Assembly (NCBI GenBank): GCA_015179045.1
Contig: WHUZ01000110.1
Span: 1-64,000, forward strand
Reading direction: 5' to 3'
DNA from: Kalaharituber pfeilii
Taxonomy: Eukaryota; Ascomycota; Pezizomycetes; Pezizales; Pezizaceae
Length of the DNA: 64,000 nucleotides
Shown here piece by piece: positions 1 to 10,747 of this stretch. The notes beneath the pieces were generated by a model. That model was not told where the DNA came from and did no database searches. It worked only from the letters and a program-made list of their open reading frames with translations. Numbering within the stretch: position 1 is the first letter of the stretch; the number at the start of each line of letters is the position of its first letter. Made by a program: the position numbers and the translations under genes.

Positions 1-640
1 CCCACCGCCATTGTGTACATGATATCCCTCATGTGATCTCCCCCAAGGTGCCATCGGCTGGCTGCACATAGTGTGTGCGAAGTCATTTCTCCGTAGTGAG
101 AGTCTCGGAGGGGAAGCATCCTACCGTCGAGTGCCCGTGCCTGCGAATGCCCAATGGAACAACTGGCAAGGGAAGTAAAGCATCCTTTGAGGTTGGCCTA
201 CAAAACGGACTCGTGTGTCAGGTTGGCATAGACTGGACAACACTGTTTTGTTACTCGTACCCATGATTGTCTTTGTTCAGCTAAACTGAGAAGCCCCCTT
301 CCTTAAACTCACCCACCTTAAGCTAGCGTTGAAGCACAAGCAGCGCAGAAGGGAGATTCATACATCCAAAAGCTCTACTCACTGATGTGGAGCAAAACAG
401 GATTTCAGGCATGACGCCTTATTGCAATCGGGGACATGTTGACAGGGAGAGTCTTCCCATGATGGTTTGGAAGAGTGGGAATCCGTCCACCCAACACGAT
501 GCGTAGATAAATGATACCCATCGATATTAACACTGTCTATATATCTAATCATTCCAATTCAAGTTACCAGCAGGACACGCTATCCGTAGTAAGGAAGACG
601 GGTGTCAGACTCGGTCAAGCAGATAGGAGACTATGTTGTA
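1..640. other. unrecognised sequence
   Basis: Short ORFs only, with no domain, intron pattern or repeat that I recognise. Confidence 0.3.
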
Positions 641-671
641 TTGTATGTAATGCTAAAGGGGCAGCGGCAAA

Positions 672-844
672 CAAAAAAAAAAAAGAAAAAAAAGTGGATC
701 TGTGTGGTTGTCCACCCTCGGTCAAGGCGGATGTTGTTGGATTCGAACTCTCTTCCCTCGGCAGCGTAATTGTGCCTTGCTTGCCACTCCCTAATGAGCG
801 CCTGTCCCTCGCGGCGGGAACCCCTAGGCCAACCACACAAATCC
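672..844 (-). repeat. possible Pol III-type SINE or small RNA-derived repeat
   Basis: Read on the minus strand, a block of about 149 bp (844-696) carries a B-box-like AGTTCGAATCC (749-739) and an A-box-like TGGCCTAGGGG (831-821). A T-rich run at 693-672 could act as a Pol III terminator. The ends form an inverted repeat: GGATTTGTGTGGTTGGCC at 844-827 against its near complement at 713-696. The T-arm next to the B box does not pair well, so this is not a functional tRNA gene. A tRNA-derived SINE is the best guess; chance resemblance is possible. Confidence 0.35.
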
Positions 845-859
845 GGTGACAATGAAGGT

Positions 860-3440
860 GGATTCAGTCTATTTGAGCTTCCTTGTCACATGAGGACCTT
901 GCGTAGCGCATACTTGGATTCTAACGGGCTGCATGAATTGGGGGAAGGAGGCTAGTGTCGCAGAATTATTTTATTTAACCTCAAGGGTCCGAGATATGTC
1001 CAAAACCCCATACAGCCCACCACACCACAATGGCATATCCGTATCCCCGTGAACAGGCATGGAGGAAAGGCTACGATTGATTCCACTCCTCTACCTCGCT
1101 TCGCCCTCGATGGACCCTAAGTCGCGTAGCATAGACCTGGTATGCGGTGCACCGCTAGTTATCCATACCGCACATCGGACCCGGTTGTTGGGGAGTCCCC
1201 CCTCCTTCGTACCTAGCTCTCCGCGCCGTGCTGACAGACATTTGAGGGTAGCACTGTTACGGACGGAACTAGTCTCGTAACCAGACACTGACTAAACCTT
1301 CCATGACCTCCTGCACCAGTTGAAATAAGTGGGTATCTATCTGATACCGACTTGTATCCTCTGTATCAGCTCTGGGCGGTACGCAAATTGGAAGTGGAAC
1401 ACCTGTTCGGGATGGCATTCTTGAGCAAAAGCCGTCCTGCTGCGCCACTTTTGAACCACCCAGAAATCAACCATGCGGGTGGTAGTAGAAGGTTCACGGC
1501 AGCGTTGATTGTACGACAACATTGTACGACAAGATCGCGTATATTGACTCAAATGCAATGGTCAGTGATAGAACCTCCATCTGTGTCACTTTGCACACAG
1601 GTTTAGAAGGTTTCAGTAACACTGGGTGGGAGTATAAAGAGGAGCCAGATGGGTTCTGTCAGTTTTTCTCCTGCTGCTGGCTATAGACACATTCCCGTCC
1701 GCCCCCTGCATTTTCACCATCTCGTCAATATTCTTCACTTTCCCGTCCGCCCCCTGCGTTTTCATCATCTCGTCAATATTCTGCACTGCAGCTCCAAGTT
1801 CAACGATACCGAAATCCTCTATACCCACTAACATCTCAACATGAGCACTGTATACTTCGCATGTATGATGATAGCTTTCCCCACTACAGTACTGCAACCC
1901 TGTTGATCAACTCACGATCTATGTAGATGCTAACCTGTTCATAGATCTCTGTCCAAAATTTTTCTGTTTTGGCTCATCAGGCTCAGGACCAATTGCCAGC
2001 AGTACGTACTTTGATTCTCATGACAATTTACAAAGAAGTTACTAACAGCATTTAAATTCCAAACCAATCAGGATAGCCATGTGCTCCAACCGGTTGATGG
2101 GGACAGCTATTGCCCAAGATGCTGTTTTACAGTTTCGCCAGATGCAACTAGGTGCGACAGATGTGGAGCCCGCATCCACACTTAGTAGCTCAAAGCATGT
2201 ACTACATGCTTCACCAGAATATAATATTCCCCAAATTTGAATTTTTTTTCTGGGATTCAGTTCCATGGCTTTTGTCAGATAGGGATGGGTTTGTGGCAAT
2301 GCTTTGCGAAGGTTTGCTTTATATTGCTGTTGGAGGAAAGGGTTTGATCAATGAAGACATGTAGTAAATTTTCGAACATGGAACATCAATGTTGATCATG
2401 ACCTTGTCATCATGTTATTTTTGTCTATGTAGAACCACAATGAGATAAATACCTTAGAGCCATTACACGTTGCATAGTTGCACTCCAACACTTTGTTTTA
2501 TGGCATCTCTCGCGCAATCGTCTGAGCTTGCAAACGAATTCATATGACCGGTTCAAGATTGAGTAAGTGGGAGAGGGAAAATCGTGAAGCCAACTTTCAA
2601 CAATTGCTGCACTCGCAAGCGGTAGCTGAAGGAAAGTAAAAGTCAGTATTTGTACACAGTGATTCACACTCCTCAACCGCGCTTAACCACAGTTTGAGAA
2701 TGTTGCACCCAGGCACTCAAAAACTGTAAACAACTAAAGCTGTTGGAGATCTCCTCGACGTGCCTTGCGCCAGACACTTGTCAACTTTTGAAGTATTTAT
2801 TGCCACTGATGTCCCATTATTACAGGACTGATGAAAGACGTTTTGGACATTGTGCGAAACCTTTTGTACACCTCGGTTTACTTAGCAGAGGATGACTTGT
2901 GAAGTTTCTAGAGATGTACGGAATTAGGAAACAACCAACTTAGGACATCGGACCCCTAGCTTCATGAGAGTAGCAATAGAGTAGCTGAAGATATCGAAGG
3001 CTCAATAATGCATCAAGCCTCAGGCCATGCGTACAACGCAAGGGAAACGTATAGGTCTTATGAGAACAGTGATGCTGAGAACCGGTAGCGAGTTCAGGGT
3101 ACCAGTGGTGCAAATGGAAAGCAGGCATATTGCGGCTGAGGGGTATGAGAATCACGACGTGTGGTGACAATTTATTTGCTATCAGCGGAAGAGTCTATGG
3201 CGCCATTGGGAGTATGAACGAGCATGATGATATCTGTATTAGGTAAGATATGAAGAACCATATCCTGGATGTAATTCAGACTATCATAAACTGAACGAAA
3301 GATAAGTCACTATGAAATCGTGCCGAAGAATTAAGAGTGCACACAATCCATGTTTCAACATCGAATACGAATGTTAAGTCTTGACAGTTCAGCCGTGTCA
3401 TCTTCAGTTGAACTTACCTCTGTTGTGGCCTACCGACGAA
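860..3440. other. unrecognised region, mostly short ORFs
   Basis: No gene is recognised. A direct 45-bp duplication lies at about 1699-1790 (CCGTCCGCCCCCTGC motifs with a CTCGTCAATATTC motif). On the minus strand it encodes a repeated 15-residue unit of the IDEM-xKxQGADG type inside a 94-codon ORF (1613-1897). That ORF could be an exon of a small protein, but no start, intron or homology supports it. Confidence 0.25.
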
Positions 3441-3447
3441 CATTGCG

Positions 3448-4060
3448 GTTCGCGAACCGGCCAGGCCCGCCCTGCCTTGGCGAACAGCTGCACGCGGGGT
3501 CATGTGACAAAAAAAAAAAAAAAAAAAAAACCGGCCAGGCCCATTCGCGAATAGGCCAATAGAGGGGTTTTGCACGAACCCTGAAATTTACGGGTAACTT
3601 AATTAGTAATCATGCTGCAACCCTGAAAATGCATGAGGTTTTGCAAGTTAGCCTGAAAACTTAGGAATTGACCCCCGGTACACTACAACCGACAGGGTGA
3701 TTGTGATGCAGGTTGTAATGTTCTAGTAGCAGAATTGAGAGACGGAGTTTAAGAGAACCGTAGCAGCACCCACGACATCGCACTTGGATAGAATTTTTTT
3801 GAGCAGATTGAGGAGTGACTTGGCTCAATTTTCACGTTTTCTTGATGTAAATATCTTCAGAATTAAGTGTTGTGGGAATTTTACAGTTTAAGGGTCAGTT
3901 TTCCGGATTTCGGAAGGGAATTTTTCAGGATTTGGCAATAATAAATACATGGTTGCTAAGGCAACATATTTTTTTTCCAAACCCTGAAAAAAGTTTGGGG
4001 TTTGCAAAACCCCTCTAATGCGTCGGTGGGCTGGCCGATTCGCGAATTGGCCAGCCCACC
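3448..4060. mobile_element. candidate non-autonomous TIR element (about 0.6 kb)
   Basis: The two ends are inverted repeats. TAGAGGGGTTTTGCA at 3560-3574 is exactly complementary to 4003-4017. Outside it, the palindromic GGCC-rich motif around TTCGCGAATAGGCC (3544-3557) matches GGCCGATTCGCGAATTGGCC (4031-4050) on the other side. The interior is non-coding, with repeated CCCTGAAA motifs. It looks like a MITE, and a family B micro-retroposon has inserted into its left arm. I cannot define a target site duplication. Confidence 0.45.
3469..3529 (+). mobile_element. family B micro-retroposon
   Basis: About 61 bp made only of the LINE-B terminal hairpin (CCCTGC...GCGGGG) plus an A tail. It is flanked by a direct repeat ACCGGCCAGGCCC (3456-3468 and about 3530-3542). 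It sits inside the left arm of the TIR element at 3448-4060. Confidence 0.85.
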
Positions 4061-4201
4061 CGTGAACCATATTTTTTACAAGTACCACTAGGTACCTCTG
4101 TGTGCTGCTAGTAATAAGTATAGAGAAACGTTCTGCTCCCAAGGATAATAATAAGCCGGTTACTGTGTACTTGCACAGCCCCATTGCCACTGACAGGTTG
4201 C

Positions 4202-4243
<42 letters not shown>

Positions 4244-4365
4244 CACATAACCCCGCTTGCAGCGCCAAGCCATGGCAGGGTCCCTGGGCAAGCCCTCGAA
4301 GCCCGGAGACAGGCTTAACAAACAAAGAAATTTCTATCTACTTCTAGAACCTGAGACTCCACTAT

Positions 4366-4851
4366 AGACGGTGACGGAGGCAGGGATTAGACAACAGATC
4401 AAAGAGTGGAGAGCCGAGGAGAGGAAGAGATTAAAGTTGTCGTATAGACCACTGGAGTATTTGGGGAGCAGGAGAAGGGTATCCACGCTGGCGGGAATTC
4501 TGGGAAACAAAGGACTACGGCAGTGGAGATACCAGATAGGGAAGGAGACCTCTCCCGAATGCAGGTGGTGCGGAAGAGACTATGAAAATTTTGAGCACAT
4601 CATGAGAGGGTGTGAAGTGTGGAGGGAGAGACTACCGAGAGGAGAGGAGGGATTAAGGGAGCTGTCAAGAGACGAGGAGGGGGGAGAGATAACGTTGGCG
4701 GAGGTGATGGACTGGGCGGCGGAGTAGACAGAGGATTATTACACGGTCATTCTCATTTTATGGTTTTATCTGCGAGTTACTATTCAGTTACTGTCTTGCA
4801 TGTATCTAAACCCTCGCCATAGCCTACAAGGCGGCACGCGAGTAATGAAAT

Positions 4852-4883
<32 letters not shown>
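4366..4883 (+). mobile_element. LINE-A 5'-truncated copy nested in LINE-B
   Basis: It encodes about 118 codons (4371-4727) of the ORF2 C terminus with CRWCGRDYENFEHIMRGCE, then a short 3' UTR and the family A hairpin (4817-4850, apical stem GCCT/AGGC). The end is an (AT)n run at 4856-4882 in place of a pure A tail. It interrupts the 3' UTR of LINE-B at an ACTATA/TATCTCC junction. Confidence 0.7.
4371..4727 (+). pseudogene. LINE-A ORF2 C-terminal fragment
   Basis: This is the C-terminal tail of a Tad-like LINE polyprotein downstream of RNase H. It has a basic helical segment, AGILGNKGLRQWRYQIG, a CxWCG-H-C knuckle, and an acidic AEVMDWAAE end just before the stop. The same layout recurs at 35186, 36890 and 37600, which fixes the frame. 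It has no start of its own and was 5'-truncated at insertion. Confidence 0.7.
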
Positions 4884-4885
<2 letters not shown>

Positions 4886-4999
4886 CCCCTCTCCCCCCTC
4901 CCCTCTTCTCCACACTTTCGCATCCCGGCAAGCAAACTCCCCGGCAAGCAAACTTCCCCGACGGCAAATCGCGCGGCGCCCTAAAACCTGATCCCGGAG

Positions 5000-6117
5000 A
5001 AGAACCTTTCCAACTCGTCCCACTCCTCCCCATTCTCTGCCGTCCTTTTCCAGTTCTTCTCCACATCCCCCTATTCTCTGAAGCCTTCTGGGCGAAACCT
5101 CTGCTGACTGCACTGGAAGGCTAGGTGCTCCCCCGTCTGGACCTCCCCGCAGCTGCACTTCTCCGATTCCGCCGCTCCTATCCTCTTCAACCACACTCCA
5201 CACCTTCCTCTCTCCAGGCGCATGGCAGTGAAGTTGGACACCGCTGTCCTATTCCACTCCATAACCTTTCCCTTTCCAAAGCCCTCCACTTCTCTCTTCT
5301 CCTTCCTCCACGCCTTCACCCTCTGGCGCACCCGCTTCCGGTGGCCACCTCCTTCCCCTGCATCACCGTGTGAGCCTTGACCCACATCAGTTTCGCATCT
5401 CCTCCCTTCTTCTTCTTCCTCGCTACCGCGTCCACCACCCTTCTCACATCCTCGGTCTTTCCCTTTCCCTCCTTGGCTGCCTTCTGAATCGCCATGACAG
5501 CAGCTTCAGAATCTAAGCAAACCAGGACCGGTACCTCCTCCGGTACACTCTCCAGCGCACTTCTCACCCCCCTCACCTCCTCGTCAAAAACCGTCGCCGT
5601 TCTCCCTACTACCTCCGCCACCCCCGCGGATCTTCCCCACACCCCCGCCCCCACCTTGCTGTCCTCGACCTTACTACCATCCGAGAAGAGAACTGCTCTC
5701 CCTCTTCCGGCCTCCTCAATCGAGGTCTCCCACTCCTCTCTCCCCCCCTTCTTTCGCCCCAGTCTCTCTGCAAACTCTACTTCCACCTTCTCGCACTCTC
5801 CTCCCCACGAGATCTCTTCTTCCTCCCCGGCGAATCTTGCCCACTGGCCCTGCCAGCGGTCTAGCACTGCCTCGTACCCGTCTTCTTTCCCCAGTGCCCA
5901 CTGCATCCCCCAGTCTCTCCAATTTCTCGCCTCCTCTTCTCTCTCCTCACTCCCCATCCCGAAGTCACCCGTGCAGAGCTCCGCTAGGTCTGACGGCGCC
6001 TCCACCTCCCGGACGATCGCTCTCGCTTGCGCGCCATCCAGGACTGTCTCCACGTCTTCCACTCCGCATACCGCATTCACCCCTTCCACCCCGGCACCTC
6101 TCCCCCCTCCAGCTGCT
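5000..6117 (-). pseudogene. LINE-B ORF2 C-terminal part (RNase H plus CxCG-type knuckle), frameshifted
   Basis: The minus-strand reading shows an RNase H domain with motifs FSDGSK, DEEVRGVRSALE, CLDSEA and WVKAH. It then shifts frame near 5340 into a basic segment ending in a CxCG...H...C knuckle (CSCGEVQTGEHLAFQC). This is the end of a LINE reverse-transcriptase polyprotein. The RT and endonuclease domains are missing through 5' truncation. The frame shift and nested insertion make it non-functional. The knuckle differs from the CRWCG form of the other LINE lineage in this window. Confidence 0.7.
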
Positions 6118-6130
6118 CTCAGGTTGCAAC

Positions 6131-7034
6131 ATGCAAGTTGCCACTTGGAAGTGGCTGTCGGTAAGGTGCCTAACGTCATTTTATTTCCTTATTTCCTATG
6201 TAATTCACGATCGCCTTGGCAATCTGGCTCTCGATACCTAGCATATGTCTATGGTAGGACGTGGCTTCAAGAGTCACTTCCTTATATCACTTTCATATTC
6301 TCATAGAAATTGTCGGCAATAATTGTATAGGAAAACTACTTGAAATGGCAATTTGATGTATGACCTACCGTAGGTATTAAACAACATTAAGCTAATCAAA
6401 GCACTAATTATCAAGAGGCCTATTGGGGATACTCTCTACCCACAATTCTATAGCCATTATGGTGAGCGTTGAAGGAAAGTAGTACATTATACCCTCCAGT
6501 GCACTTTTTATGGGAATTCCATATCGCTGGTTCGGAAAGTATTAGAATGCTGCATAAAACGTATGGTGATGTGCATCAACAAGGGACCAGTTGTTACATT
6601 CGCCCGCTTGCTGACTAATATGACAAAAATTGTCTTGTTCCCCTTGTTCTGTTGTCGCCTGCTCGCCCCTAAGCCCACAACTTCGCAAATTCAGTACCAC
6701 ATATCCCTATAACGAACCTGTTTTGTGACATCGGACAACTTAAGCAAAGTTCCTAAGAGTGAGCATATTCTACTTACTTATTCTCTATAGAGAGGCTAGT
6801 TCTATAGAACATGTTGGCCTTATCTAATAATCTATGCCAAATGCCTCGTCCTACTAAGTGAAGAAGAGCTTGCCCGCGCACTGCTGCTAGCAGGAAGTAA
6901 AAAATATCAGTTACGGTGGAAGTGGATACTTCTATTATATTTAGCAAAAGTGAAGAATCTTTGGAAGATAATTTGAGTCAGATCAAGAAGAAGAACAACG
7001 TGATGCACAGGAGATTCATGATTTGAGCATGGCA
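6131..7034. other. unrecognised AT-rich region
   Basis: No gene, long repeat or RNA recognised. Confidence 0.3.
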
Positions 7035-7047
7035 ACAAATGTTTATA

Positions 7048-7094
7048 TAGGGCGGCATGCGATTAATGAAATAAATAAAAAAAAAACAAAAAAA
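7048..7094 (+). mobile_element. family A micro-retroposon, truncated inside the hairpin
   Basis: About 47 bp: TAGGGCGGCATGCGATTAAT, then GAAAT and an impure A tail. The direct repeat ACAAATGTTTATA flanks it (7035-7047 and 7095-7107). It begins in the apical loop, so only the 3' half of the hairpin was copied. Only about 24 bp of LINE sequence is present. Confidence 0.85.
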
Positions 7095-7224
7095 ACAAAT
7101 GTTTATAAGGAGTTGATGAAAATATAATAGATATGGACTTTTCTGCTATTGAGCTCAGATATCAACATGGTCTACAGGTCTGTCACATATTTCTAATATC
7201 ATCATTAATCGCTTTTTTTTTTTT

Positions 7225-7259
7225 GGCGGCATGCGATTAATGAAATAAAAAAAAAAAAA
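7225..7259 (+). mobile_element. family A micro-retroposon, very short
   Basis: About 35 bp starting GGCGGCATGCGATTAATGAA and ending in an A run. It is flanked by AATCGCTTTTTTTT on both sides (about 7208-7224 and 7259-7275). The 5' end lies inside the hairpin. The T run in the target blurs the exact left border. Confidence 0.75.
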
Positions 7260-7274
7260 AAAATCGCTTTTTTT

Positions 7275-7975
7275 TATAGAAGTTTGCGTACTATGGAAGC
7301 ATATCTCTAGATGGTACGCAAGCTAGGATTAAGTAGATCATCTCCTTATTTAGTTAGAATCTGACTTACACTAGTACTAATTCGAAATTCTTGGCTATTT
7401 TGGCGTATTACATTTCAAGGGCTTCTCATACAAAGTATAAAATTTTCAAAACCCTATAACTCAACAACGCCTTCATATTTTTTTAAATCGGACACCATCA
7501 TGTTGTAGAGCAGACGAAATAGTACATATCTATGGGGTTTACACTTCAATCAGATCTGGTTGGGTGACAAGGTAGAGTCTCAACCTTAGGCCCATAATTT
7601 CGGCTGACACGGGTCCCTTATTAATGCACATCACCATATGTGCTTTTCGCCTTGGAATAGTGCAAAGTGGCATGAATCTACTAGTACCCTATTCCAAAGA
7701 GCCAATAGCGCATTCGATTTATGCAGCGTTCCAAAACTTTCCGAACCAGTGAGTGAATGCATGCCAAGACATCAATGGTGCCATTTATCAACCACAATGT
7801 CTTGTCAGTGCAAATAGAGGTGAAGAATTACCCTTTATTTATTTTCCTTGAAAAGCGCATACAAAATTCTGTTCTGGTGGTTGAGATAAATGTTGTCGCG
7901 CGCAGTCAGTTTTGGTGTAAACGTGCGTCGGGACGTAGTGCACGTCGGGTTGCGGTGAAAGACTAGGCATGGATG
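7275..7975. other. unrecognised AT-rich region
   Basis: No gene recognised. A short ORF at 7757-7966 has no visible domain. Confidence 0.3.
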
Positions 7976-7978
7976 GGT

Positions 7979-8200
7979 TTTTTTTTTTTTTTGATTACTC
8001 GCAGGCCGCCCTGTGGGCTATGAGGAGATTACTTACAATTTCCTCCTCTTTCCTGCACCATCTGCATTCTGGGCTGTCTGCCTTGCCTATTTTGCACCTC
8101 CGGGCCCAGACCTTTCCACTGCACAGCCTCTGTAGGGCTTGCAACTCAATCCCAGCACGTTGTGCCTTGGCTACCATACGCATTCCCGCTCATCGATGGG
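7979..8200 (-). mobile_element. LINE-A 5'-truncated copy
   Basis: A T run (7979-7991) is followed by the family A hairpin on the minus strand and the last ~60 codons of ORF2 (7995-8183), including KADSPECRWCRKEEE. The second half of the knuckle is degenerate. A possible short target repeat GATGGG lies at 7972-7978 and 8196-8201. Confidence 0.65.
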
Positions 8201-8723
8201 ATTATCGAGGAGCACATACGTAGAGATAGATCAGACAGCCTAGACATTGCGGACAAATCCACAGGCATACATACGATATTTTGTTTTGACACTTGACCAT
8301 TAAGACCGCCCTTGAGAGCTCGTTCTGCCAGCTCTAGATACCGGTATCTTGTGCAAGGCTGTGGATACTGGTGAGCCTTCATTTACACCAGTGATTGTAT
8401 TGACAACGTCATCAATCTTTGCGATCTGCGGTAAATGGAGTGACATCACATGCATATGCAAGCGGCCTAATTTTAATTCGGACTACCTGCTGAACCCAGT
8501 GAAAATAAATGTAAACAGCGTGCACAGCCTCATAGAACCCCAAACTGGTCCATTACACTGCCTTCCTAAACCACATCCGTAATTTCCCAAACAACGATTC
8601 TTGCAAGCACGGGTATTCTGGGAGACTATAATTGCCATCCCCGGTATCGCTATCGCAAAACACCAGTATTGCACTCGTGATCATATCCAAGCGAAAACCC
8701 TAAAATTCGGCATTAGCAGAAAC

Positions 8724-10470
8724 ATGTCGTTTGGGATCGGAGTCGGTGATTTTCTTGCAGTTGGTAAGATCGCTTGGGCTCTCTATCGCGACTGCTATCT
8801 TATCGCGCGTGGTGCCCCACAGGAGTTCAGGCTCCTTGTGGATGAATTGAAGACACTGCATGCAACAATGCTTGTTCTCGACGAGGAGACGAAGGATCCG
8901 AAATCAATTCTGGCACAAGCAGGGGAGAACCGACAGCAGATGTTGAAGGAAATACTGAAAAGCATTGAGGAAGCACTGAATGCATTGAATGATGTTTTTC
9001 GTAAACATCGCAAGCTTGGAAGCATTGATCGATCCAGTTTCAAAAGACAGTGGGATAAGTTCAAGTGGTCAGTTGATGCAAAAGACGTTGACGCTCTTAG
9101 AAATAAGGTATGTCCATTAGGCCATAGATCCCATTGTGTCAGGTAAATTACATGTAGGTAACGTGCAACTCCAGCTCACTTACCATAATGGTGTATTGTC
9201 TTTGCTTCTCACTTGCGCCGGAAAGTAAGAATTGTCTTCTTCTCATTCAAACTCTCCTCTTTTACCTTCTGAGAAAGGGGGTCTCATTAAGCTCATGTCA
9301 TACAACGGCTATATAAATGCAAAAAGACTTTGACTATATTCCAAAAGATATACCAAGAGGACACTACTTCTTCCAACAATTGCCTTGATCACTTTTTAAA
9401 TTTCATACCCCATAAACATGCACCATCTCTTCTGCAGAGAATAAACTGTCATTTCAAATTGCACTTCGTGTGGAAAACAAGGACTACGGAAGGATGCTGA
9501 TGCAATGTTCGTAGTTCGTCCCTTGAGCGAATCGAAAGATCAACAAAAGCTATAGACGCTGGAGTGCAGGAGCTGAAGGTTTTCCTTCAGAGCGCCCAGG
9601 CTGGAAGCCTTTCTCCCAACCCACCTTTAGTATCAGCCCAGCCAGGATCTGGCGTAGCCAACTTTGACAAGCTTGCTTTCGGCGAGCAATGCATGAGATC
9701 AGCTGAAATCTTGCAGCCTTGGACTACCATCGGCATTGAGGACTGGATCAAAGCGGGCAGATGGTGGTTGCTCAAAGTCAGTGATTTTCTGTTATGTGCT
9801 CAGGAATTTTTACTTATTGTGACACGCATAGGCCAGTACAGAGCTTCGCTTAACGAAGGACAGCATATCAAGAGAAGTGTATATCAACCTTCTTAAAGCC
9901 TCCTGGATCCTCACAGACGTTATTGCTGCTCATCCGCAACTTGGTTACATCCAAACGCCAGTCCGATTTGAGGTGATGAGGCTGATTGAGGTGAGCTCAA
10001 GCTCCTACTTTTGTATTCTGAATTTTATATTACGTAACCGAGCATATCCCTACTCGCGATGGCAGGGCAACTTCCTCCGTAAACTATGCCAGTGGACAAA
10101 ATTCACGATGCTTACGTATTAAAAGGCAATTAATGTGGAGTTTAGACGCATAAAGGAACTTGAACTGGTAACTCCTATCGTTGGTGACATCGATGACGAT
10201 CTGCAAATTTGGGAGGGACAAGTGCATCGACCTGTGCCAAAGCCTGGCGCCCAGTCGAGTTTAAACGAGCAGGAAGTAGCTTGGATTATTTCTAACGAAG
10301 ATATTCTGCTTCAACGGTCGGGCTCTTCCTACTACTCAGTTTTGAGCAATCGCAAACTTATCCTTTGATTTTAGGTTTGCAACATACCAAGCTGACGACC
10401 ATTCGCCCAAGATCCCTGCCTTAATACTGCTACTTCTGAACAAAATATCCAAACAATCACGTCTCGTTAT
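8724..10470 (+). pseudogene. 5' part of ankyrin gene: fungal STAND-type N-terminal helical region, decayed
   Basis: ATG at 8724 opens a conserved-looking helical domain of about 128 residues (SFGIGVGDFLAVGKIAWALY..., then ELKTLHATMLVLDEET). It ends at a GTATGT donor at 9108. Further coding blocks follow: 9540-9776 (SLERIERSTKAIDAGVQELK), about 9842-9990 (SREVYINLLKASWILTDVIA), and 10132-10368 (EFRRIKELELVTPIVGDIDD). From my knowledge of fungal genomes this resembles the N-terminal (HeLo/SesA-like or 'fungal N') region of STAND and ankyrin proteins; the exact family is uncertain. In-frame stops before 9540 and frame shifts around 10368-10450 indicate decay, or introns I cannot place. No NACHT ATPase motif is visible. 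Confidence 0.5.
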
Positions 10471-10747
10471 CTATGATTCAGGCTGGAGATGCTTAGCAGA
10501 ATGTTTTTTCACAGGTATAGTCCCTGGTAACTGTTGTACCTTTTGACATGTATTATCCGTTACTAGGACCGCTCTGACTTCGTTTAGTTCGCACCCATCC
10601 TACATACAAGCCCGGTTTTGAGGCACCAAATGTGGTGTATGTGGCAGGTCAAAAAGTGATAGCCTCGACACATTTAGGTGAGACTAATACTAACCCTAAG
10701 ACATTTGCCCTAACTAACAGTATGTAGACGCAATTTGCTTCTATGTA

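Larger units (their letters stand above)
4205..6119 (-). mobile_element. LINE-B non-LTR retrotransposon, 5'-truncated, carrying a nested LINE-A
   Basis: A T run of about 38 nt (the A tail of a minus-strand copy) starts at 4205. The direct repeat CAGGTTGCAAC flanks the whole unit (4194-4204 and 6120-6130). The 3' end carries the family B hairpin in a longer subfamily form that includes GACAGGCTTAAC and AGAAATTTCTATC motifs, which the copy at 21061-21311 shares. The 5' part encodes an RNase H domain. Between the 3' UTR and the ORF a plus-strand LINE-A copy (about 4366-4883) has inserted. Comparison with the 21061-21311 copy suggests the original 3' UTR ran from about 4365 straight to about 4884. 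Confidence 0.75.

Noticed and set aside
3888..4325. Minus-strand 145-codon ORF with a poly-Lys run
   Set aside because: It reads through the A tail of LINE-B and has no protein character.
5494..6306. Plus-strand 270-codon Ser/Pro-rich ORF
   Set aside because: It is antisense to the RNase H ORF of LINE-B, and its composition is that of a mirror frame.
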